NCBI GenBank assembly: GCA_017999135.1 | Contig: JAGOBT010000067.1 | Coordinates: 1 to 10,466, forward strand | Direction: 5' to 3' | Source of the DNA: Burkholderiaceae bacterium | GTDB lineage: Bacteria > Pseudomonadota > Gammaproteobacteria > Burkholderiales > Burkholderiaceae_C | DNA length: 10,466 bases | In this document: piece by piece, positions 6,665 to 10,466 of the stretch | Layout of the letters: each line of letters opens with the position of its first letter | Numbering within the stretch: position 1 is the first letter of the stretch | Notes under the pieces: model-generated | What the model saw: only the letters and a program-made list of their open reading frames with translations | What the model was told of the DNA's origin: nothing | The model's database searches: none | Made by a program: the position numbers and the translations under genes

Positions 6665-7081
6665 TTACTTCTTGACGGCGGCAGCCGCCTTGTCATAAGC
6701 CGCTGCCAGCGCCTTGCCGGCGTCGGAGAAGCCGGTCTTGGTGGCGTCCCAGGCCTCGCCGCTGGCCTTGCCCAGCTTGTCGAGTTCGGCCTGGGCGGCC
6801 TTCTTCTTCTCCTGCAATTCCTTCATGTTGGCCTCATGGGCCGCCTTGGTCTCGGCGGTGGCGTTCTTGGTGTCCTTGGCCAGTGCAGCGATCTTCTTGT
6901 CGGTCTCGGCGATCAGCTTCTTGCCAGCCGCCACCGCCCGCTCCTTCTCCTTGTGCGAGAACTCCTTGACGCTGTCCCAGGTGCTTTCGGTCTTGGCCTT
7001 GGCCGGCTCGTTGGCGGCCTGGGCCGACAGCGCCATGCCCAGGCACAGCGACAGTGCCGCCGCGGTCTTCCATCCCGTCAT
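6665..7081 (-). CDS. Small secreted Ala/Lys-rich helical protein, function unknown
   Basis: 138 residues from the ATG at 7081. I chose this start over an upstream in-frame one because GAGGAG lies 6 nt before it (7088-7093) and it places a clean signal peptide at the N-terminus: a Lys near residue 5, a hydrophobic core (AAALSLCLGMAL) and an AQA signal-peptidase-I site after residue 22. The mature ~116 residues are very rich in Ala, Lys, Glu and Thr with no Cys, have heptad-like spacing, and should form long amphipathic helices or a coiled coil. Two similar segments, STWDSVKEFS (33-42) and EAWDATKTGFSDA (109-121), flank the Lys/Glu-rich core, giving an apolipoprotein-like look. It is probably periplasmic. 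I do not recognise the family and assign no function. It lies 125 bp downstream of the SDR pair and upstream of a hairpin, probably with its own promoter. Confidence 0.85.
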   Translation of the reverse strand: MTGWKTAAALSLCLGMALSAQAANEPAKAKTESTWDSVKEFSHKEKERAVAAGKKLIAETDKKIAALAKDTKNATAETKAAHEANMKELQEKKKAAQAELDKLGKASGEAWDATKTGFSDAGKALAAAYDKAAAAVKK

Positions 7082-7087
7082 TGCTTT

Positions 7088-7093
7088 CTCCTC
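7088..7093 (-). promoter_or_regulatory. Shine-Dalgarno GAGGAG deciding the start of the secreted-protein gene
   Basis: GAGGAG followed by a 6-nt spacer and ATG at 7081. It selects this start over an in-frame upstream start at 7174, which would add about 31 Arg-rich residues and bury the signal peptide. Confidence 0.75.
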
Positions 7094-7206
7094 GATCAAT
7101 CCGCAGGCCCTGGAGCGGCGGGCCGCATGCCGTCGTGCACCGGTCAACCGGCGGCCACGGCGGGGATTCTGCACCGGCTCCGGCCGCTGGCCCGCCGGCG
7201 TGCCGC

Positions 7207-7983
7207 TCAGAACTTGGTGTAACCGCCGTCGATGATGAACTGCTCGCCGGTGGTGTAGGCGGCCGCGCTGCTGGCCAGGTAGACGGCGATGCCGCCGAAG
7301 TCGTCGATCTCGCCCCAGCGGCGTGCGGGGATGCGCGGCATCACCGCGCCGGCGAACTTGTCATTGCCCACCGACTTCTCGGTCATCTCGGTGACGATCC
7401 AGCCGGGCAGGATGCTGTTGACGCGGATCTTGTGGCGCGCCAGTTCCACCGCCAGCGCCCGCACGAAGGCTGTCACCGCGCCCTTGCTGGCGCCATAGTG
7501 GCTGTTGCGCGCCGCACCCTCCACCGCCGCGGTGCTGGCCGTGGCCACCAGCGACCCGCCCTGGCCATGCGCGGCCATGTGGCGCGCCGCAGCGCGAAAG
7601 GTCAGGAACACGCCTTCCACATTGATGCGCTGCACCCGGCGGAATTCGTCGAGCGTCATGTCCATCACCATGTTGCCCTTGCCCGACACACCCGCATTGG
7701 CGAAGCAGGCGTGCACGTTGCCGATCGCCGCCACGCTCTGGGCGAAGGCGATGTCGACCTGGGCCTCGTCGCCCACGTCGCACACCAGGGCATGCACGCG
7801 GCTGGCGTCGCCACACTCGGCCGCCAGCTGGGCGCGGGCCGCCTCGGTCTTCTCGGCCCGGTTGCCCCAGATCGACACCTTGGCGCCAGACGCGAGCAGC
7901 GCGCGGGCCATGCCCAGGCCGATGCCGCCGTTGCCGCCGGTGACGACGACACCGCGGCCGCTCAGGTCGAAGGGTTGGTACAT
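7207..7983 (-). CDS. Classical short-chain dehydrogenase/reductase (SDR)
   Basis: 258 residues, the normal size of a classical SDR. The cofactor motif TGGNGGIG is at 15-22, the NAG motif at 96-98, and the catalytic tetrad is complete: N121, S150, Y163 and K167 (YGASK). The end of the second strand reads IWGNR with no Asp, which fits NADP(H) preference by inference. It ends with the usual IDGGYTKF. It interconverts an alcohol and a ketone, and the substrate is not determinable. A GGAG ribosome site lies 8 nt before the ATG. It follows the other SDR gene by 31 bp on the same strand, so the two are probably co-transcribed with the acyl-CoA dehydrogenase genes upstream. A role as 3-hydroxyacyl-CoA dehydrogenase or 3-oxoacyl reductase in the same pathway is plausible. 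Confidence 0.94.
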   Translation of the reverse strand: MYQPFDLSGRGVVVTGGNGGIGLGMARALLASGAKVSIWGNRAEKTEAARAQLAAECGDASRVHALVCDVGDEAQVDIAFAQSVAAIGNVHACFANAGVSGKGNMVMDMTLDEFRRVQRINVEGVFLTFRAAARHMAAHGQGGSLVATASTAAVEGAARNSHYGASKGAVTAFVRALAVELARHKIRVNSILPGWIVTEMTEKSVGNDKFAGAVMPRIPARRWGEIDDFGGIAVYLASSAAAYTTGEQFIIDGGYTKF

Positions 7984-8014
7984 GGGCGTGTCTCCAGGAT
8001 GTGGTGATCGGTCA

Positions 8015-8821
8015 TCAGACAGCCGTCTGCCCCGGCAATTGCCGGGTGACGGGGTGTGAACTGCTCAGGCCGCCATCCACCGCGATGGCCTGGCCGTTGA
8101 CATAACTGCTCTGGTCGCTGGCCAGGAACAGGGCCACGTTGGCCAGCTCCTCGGGTTGCGCCGCGCGGCGCAGCGGGTTCAGCCGGCCCAGCTTGTGGGT
8201 CACGCCCTTGTCCTTGGCGTAGTTGAAGGTGGGCGCGGTCATGCCGGTCTCGGTCAACCCGGGGCAGATGGCGTTGACCCGCACGCCGGTCTCGCACAGC
8301 TGCTGGGCCGACACCATGGCCAGGTTGATCACGCCAGCCTTGCTGGCCGAGTAGGCCGGCCCGCCGGCGCCGGAGCGGATGCCGGCCACGCTGGCGGTGC
8401 AGATGATGGAACCACCGTGGCCCGCGTCGGCCATGGCCTTGCCGGCATGCTTGACCATCAGCCAGGGGCCGATCAGGTTGACGCGCAGCACCTCGGTCCA
8501 CAGTTCGGGCGTGGCCTCGAAGATGCTGGCCATGCCACCGGCGATGCCGGCATTGGCGAACGCCACGTCCAGCCGGCCGTAGGCCGTCTGCGCCGCCGCC
8601 ACCAGGTTGGCGACGTCGGCTTCCACGCCCGCGTCCATCTGGAAGGCCGTGGCCTGGCCGCCGCTGGCGACGATGGCTTTCGCCACATCGCGCACTGCAT
8701 CCGTCTTGTCGCCCAGCACCAGCTTGGCACCCTCGGCCGCGAACAGCAGCGCCGACGCGCGGCCGATGCCCGAGCCGGCGCCGGTGATGATGGCCACCTT
8801 GCCTTGCAGTCTTGCGGTCAT
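8015..8821 (-). CDS. Classical short-chain dehydrogenase/reductase (SDR), NAD-type
   Basis: 268 residues. It shows TGAGSGIG at 13-20, NAG at 90-92, and catalytic N115, S144, Y157 and K161 (YSASK). An Asp at 38 (VLGDK), after the second strand, points to NAD(H). The core ends at AVDGGLSSS, followed by a tail of about 13 residues ending QTAV. AAAGG-like spacing (AAAGG complement at 8826-8830, 5 nt before ATG) gives a fair ribosome site. It is clearly different from its downstream SDR neighbour in coenzyme loop and length, so this is not a recent tandem duplication. It lies 102 bp after the acyl-CoA dehydrogenase small subunit, with a REP-like hairpin between them. A hydroxyacyl-CoA or ring-hydroxyl dehydrogenase step is inferred from context; the substrate is unknown. 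Confidence 0.94.
   Translation of the reverse strand: MTARLQGKVAIITGAGSGIGRASALLFAAEGAKLVLGDKTDAVRDVAKAIVASGGQATAFQMDAGVEADVANLVAAAQTAYGRLDVAFANAGIAGGMASIFEATPELWTEVLRVNLIGPWLMVKHAGKAMADAGHGGSIICTASVAGIRSGAGGPAYSASKAGVINLAMVSAQQLCETGVRVNAICPGLTETGMTAPTFNYAKDKGVTHKLGRLNPLRRAAQPEELANVALFLASDQSSYVNGQAIAVDGGLSSSHPVTRQLPGQTAV
8031..8046. repeat. 16-bp perfect palindrome at the 3' end of the SDR gene
   Basis: CCCGGCAATTGCCGGG is a perfect palindrome inside the last codons of the 268-residue SDR (within RQLPG), about 48 bp before the next SDR start. It could form a hairpin in the mRNA between the two SDR cistrons or be a protein-binding site, but it is also constrained by coding. Confidence 0.6.
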
Positions 8822-8861
8822 CGTGACCTTTCGGAGTTGGGATCAAGCAGACGCCGTGGAA

Positions 8862-8907
8862 CCGGCTTTGCCGGGCCACTGGCGGCGCCCCCTGGGGGGG
8901 GCGCCGC
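8862..8907. repeat. REP-like composite hairpin element
   Basis: Two adjacent inverted repeats lie between the acyl-CoA dehydrogenase stop (8924) and the SDR start (8821). One is CCGGC-TTT-GCCGG (8862-8874). The other is a perfect 11-bp stem, GCGGCGCCCCC (8882-8892) with GGGGGCGCCGC (8897-8907) and a TGGG loop. The CCGGCTTTGCCGG-plus-GGCGCCCCC style resembles the intergenic GC-rich repeats I associate with Comamonadaceae and related Burkholderiales; this is recollection, not a search. Falling inside an operon, it could protect the upstream dehydrogenase mRNA or lower expression of the SDRs. Confidence 0.65.
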
Positions 8908-8923
8908 AGGCGCTTCGGGGGGG

Positions 8924-10039
8924 TCAGAGTCCTGCGTAGCGTTCCAGATGGTGGTCGGCATCGCCGAAGCGCTGCTGGGCCATGGTCAGGCGGCGGAAGG
9001 TGTGCGACACCTTCAGCTCCTCGGTCATGCCCATGCCGCCGTGCAGTTGCACGGCCTCCTGGCTGACCTGGCGGGCCGCGTCGGCCACCTTCACCTTGGC
9101 GGCCGACACCACGCGGGCGCGCTCGGCGGCGTCGGTGGCATGGTCCACGGTGCTGGCGGCCTTGATGGCCAGCGAGCGGGCCTGCTCGGTGCAGATCACC
9201 ATCTCCACCATGCGGTGCTGCAGCACCTGGAAGCTGCCGATGGCCACGCCGAACTGCTTGCGCTGCTTGATGTAGTCCAGCGTGGCATCACAGGCGCTCT
9301 TCATCGCGCCGACGGCGTCGGCGCACAGCAGTGCGGTGGCGAAGTCATGCGCCTCGTCGATGGCGGCCTGCGCACCACCCACCGTGCCCAGCAGCGCATC
9401 GGCGCCCAGCGCCACGTTGGTGAACGTGACATCGGCCACCCGCAAGCCATCCACCGTGCGGCTGGGGTTCAGCGCCACGCCGGCCGCCGCCGGGTCGACC
9501 AGGAACAGGCTGGCGCCCTGCAGTGCCGCGGCCGACACGATCAGTCGCGTGGCCGATGGCGCACCGACCACCACGCACTTGCTGCCCGACAGCACCCAAC
9601 CGCTGCCCTCGGGCGTGGCGGTGGTGGTGGCCGGGGCCAGGTCGTAGCGGCGGCCGGGTTCCAGCCCGGCGAAGGCCAGCTTCACCGCGCCGTCGATCAG
9701 CCCCGGCATCCAGGCGGCCCGCTGCGCGGCCGAGCCGCAGCGCGCCAGCAGCCTGCCGGCCAGGCCCACGGTGTCGAGCAGGGGCTCGACCACCAGGGCC
9801 TCGCCGCAGGCTTCCATCGCCGCCATCAGGTCAACCGCACCGCCGCCGAAGCCGCCGTCGGCCTCGGGCAGGGCGATGGAGGTCAGGCCCATCTCGGCAA
9901 AGGTGGTCCACACCGCGTCGCTGACGCCGGAGGCCGAGTTCAGGATGGCCTTGCGCTGTTCGAAGCTGTAGTTCTGGGCCAGGTATTTCTGCAGGCTGTC
10001 GGCCAGCTGCTGCTGCTCGTCGCTGTAGTCGAAGTTCAT
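8924..10039 (-). CDS. Acyl-CoA dehydrogenase family protein, small subunit type (PimD-like)
   Basis: 371 residues, typical for the family. The N-terminal helical domain opens MNFDYSDEQQQLADSL, and the GGFGGGAVD loop is at 62-70. Dehydrogenase flavin-region motifs RKQFGVAIGSFQVLQHR (260-276) and QLHGGMGMTEELKVSH (331-346) are clear. The C-terminus reads FGDADHHLER (358-367) and lacks the IYEG/catalytic-Glu motif of MCAD-type enzymes. This ending and the overall layout match the small subunit of heteromeric acyl-CoA dehydrogenases such as pimeloyl-CoA dehydrogenase (PimD) and related steroid-pathway FadE pairs. It forms the alpha,beta double bond in an acyl-CoA together with a large subunit, passing electrons to ETF. 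It starts 11 bp after the large subunit stop, with an AAGGA site before the ATG, so the two are co-translated. The substrate is not shown by sequence. Confidence 0.92.
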   Translation of the reverse strand: MNFDYSDEQQQLADSLQKYLAQNYSFEQRKAILNSASGVSDAVWTTFAEMGLTSIALPEADGGFGGGAVDLMAAMEACGEALVVEPLLDTVGLAGRLLARCGSAAQRAAWMPGLIDGAVKLAFAGLEPGRRYDLAPATTTATPEGSGWVLSGSKCVVVGAPSATRLIVSAAALQGASLFLVDPAAAGVALNPSRTVDGLRVADVTFTNVALGADALLGTVGGAQAAIDEAHDFATALLCADAVGAMKSACDATLDYIKQRKQFGVAIGSFQVLQHRMVEMVICTEQARSLAIKAASTVDHATDAAERARVVSAAKVKVADAARQVSQEAVQLHGGMGMTEELKVSHTFRRLTMAQQRFGDADHHLERYAGL

Positions 10040-10050
10040 GGTCGTGTCCT

Positions 10051-10466
10051 TCAGAGGCCGAGCGATGCCTTGGCGATGATGTTGCGCTGGATCTCGTTGG
10101 ACCCGGCGTAGATGCTGGCCTTGCGGTAGTTGAAGTACCGCGGCGACAGCCGGCTGGTGACGAAATCGATCTGGCCGCCATCGACCGCCTTGAACGGCGC
10201 CGCCATCGGGCCCACCGCCTGCATCATCAGCTCGGTGATCATCTGCTGCACCTCGGTGCCGCGGATCTTCAGCATGCTGACGTCCGCCCCTGGCGGCTGG
10301 CCGGTGCGGCGCATCTTGTCAAGGAAGCGCATCGAGGTGACCTCCAGCGCGTCGAGCTCGATCTCCACCCGCGAGAGCTTGTCGCGGAAGCGCGGGTCGT
10401 CGATCAGCGGTTGGCCGTTCTTCAGCTCGCGCTTGGCGATCTCCTTCAAGGTGACCAGTTCACGCT
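10051..10466 (-). CDS. Acyl-CoA dehydrogenase large subunit (PimC-like), C-terminal part
   Basis: The 5' end is outside the window and the frame is open at the edge; about 138 C-terminal residues are visible. The ending has the sequence RYFNYRKASIYAGSNEIQRN followed by IIAKASLGL, the standard C-terminus of large-subunit acyl-CoA dehydrogenases. The position that is the catalytic Glu in MCAD (IYEGT) is Ala here (IYAGS), so if the enzyme is active its base must sit elsewhere, as in IVD/LCAD-type and heteromeric enzymes. The neighbouring small-subunit gene begins 11 bp downstream. Any internal start near 10449 is an artefact of the window edge. It is predicted to pair with the small subunit in FAD-dependent dehydrogenation of an acyl-CoA. 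Confidence 0.88.
   Translation of the reverse strand, partial: RELVTLKEIAKRELKNGQPLIDDPRFRDKLSRVEIELDALEVTSMRFLDKMRRTGQPPGADVSMLKIRGTEVQQMITELMMQAVGPMAAPFKAVDGGQIDFVTSRLSPRYFNYRKASIYAGSNEIQRNIIAKASLGL

Noticed and set aside
7082..7174. Upstream in-frame start for the secreted protein
   Set aside because: It would add about 31 Arg-rich residues before the signal peptide; the start at 7081 has a strong GAGGAG.
7130..7206. GC-rich repeated TGCACCGG segments after the SDR stop
   Set aside because: Stems are imperfect and no T-tract follows; not enough to call a terminator.
7054..8007. Plus-strand open frame of 317 codons
   Set aside because: Antisense to the 258-residue SDR, with no ribosome site and no domain.
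7962..8014. Possible tiny gene starting at ATG 8014 in a TGATG overlap with the SDR stop
   Set aside because: It is only about 17 codons, ends inside the next SDR gene, and the real SDR start at 7983 has its own GGAG site.
8156..10111. Plus-strand open frame of 651 codons
   Set aside because: Antisense shadow of the SDR and acyl-CoA dehydrogenase small subunit; His/Gly/Ala-rich low-complexity translation with no motif.

Overview
The window is GC-rich and densely coded. All of its genes but one lie on the minus strand. Codon bias, the protein families present and a REP-like GC-rich hairpin after one gene suggest a betaproteobacterium of the order Burkholderiales (Comamonadaceae or a Leptothrix/Rubrivivax/Ideonella-type lineage). 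This placement is inference from sequence style, not a database result.

Left block (1-5242, minus strand): three genes in apparent operon order. First is a LuxR/NarL-type response regulator, then a membrane-bound hybrid histidine kinase, then a very large GMC flavoenzyme resembling cholesterol oxidase. The GMC gene is open to the window edge, and its last visible residues (VLLIHG) are the start of an alpha/beta-hydrolase domain, so it is probably an oxidoreductase-hydrolase fusion. The kinase stop overlaps the GMC start by 8 bp, which couples signalling to the enzyme. The dominant plus-strand ORFs in this block are antisense shadows.

Centre (5243-6151): a 216-bp divergent intergenic region with reiterated GCCGCC/GGCGGC arms separates the response regulator from the only plus-strand gene, an orphan PAS-like/LuxR-HTH regulator. 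It is the obvious candidate local regulator. It converges on a small VOC (glyoxalase-fold) gene.

Right block (6168-10466, minus strand), read in transcription order: the C-terminal end of an acyl-CoA dehydrogenase large subunit; an acyl-CoA dehydrogenase small subunit of the PimC/PimD kind; a REP-like hairpin; two short-chain dehydrogenases; a small secreted, helical Ala/Lys-rich protein; a terminator-like hairpin; and the VOC protein. The paired acyl-CoA dehydrogenases and two SDRs suggest beta-oxidation-like catabolism of a CoA-activated dicarboxylic, alicyclic, steroid-like or terpenoid acid. The substrate cannot be read from the sequence. A shared lipid or sterol theme with the left block is plausible but speculative.

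No rRNA, tRNA, CRISPR array, insertion sequence or phage gene was seen. No stretch longer than 300 bp lacks a gene.
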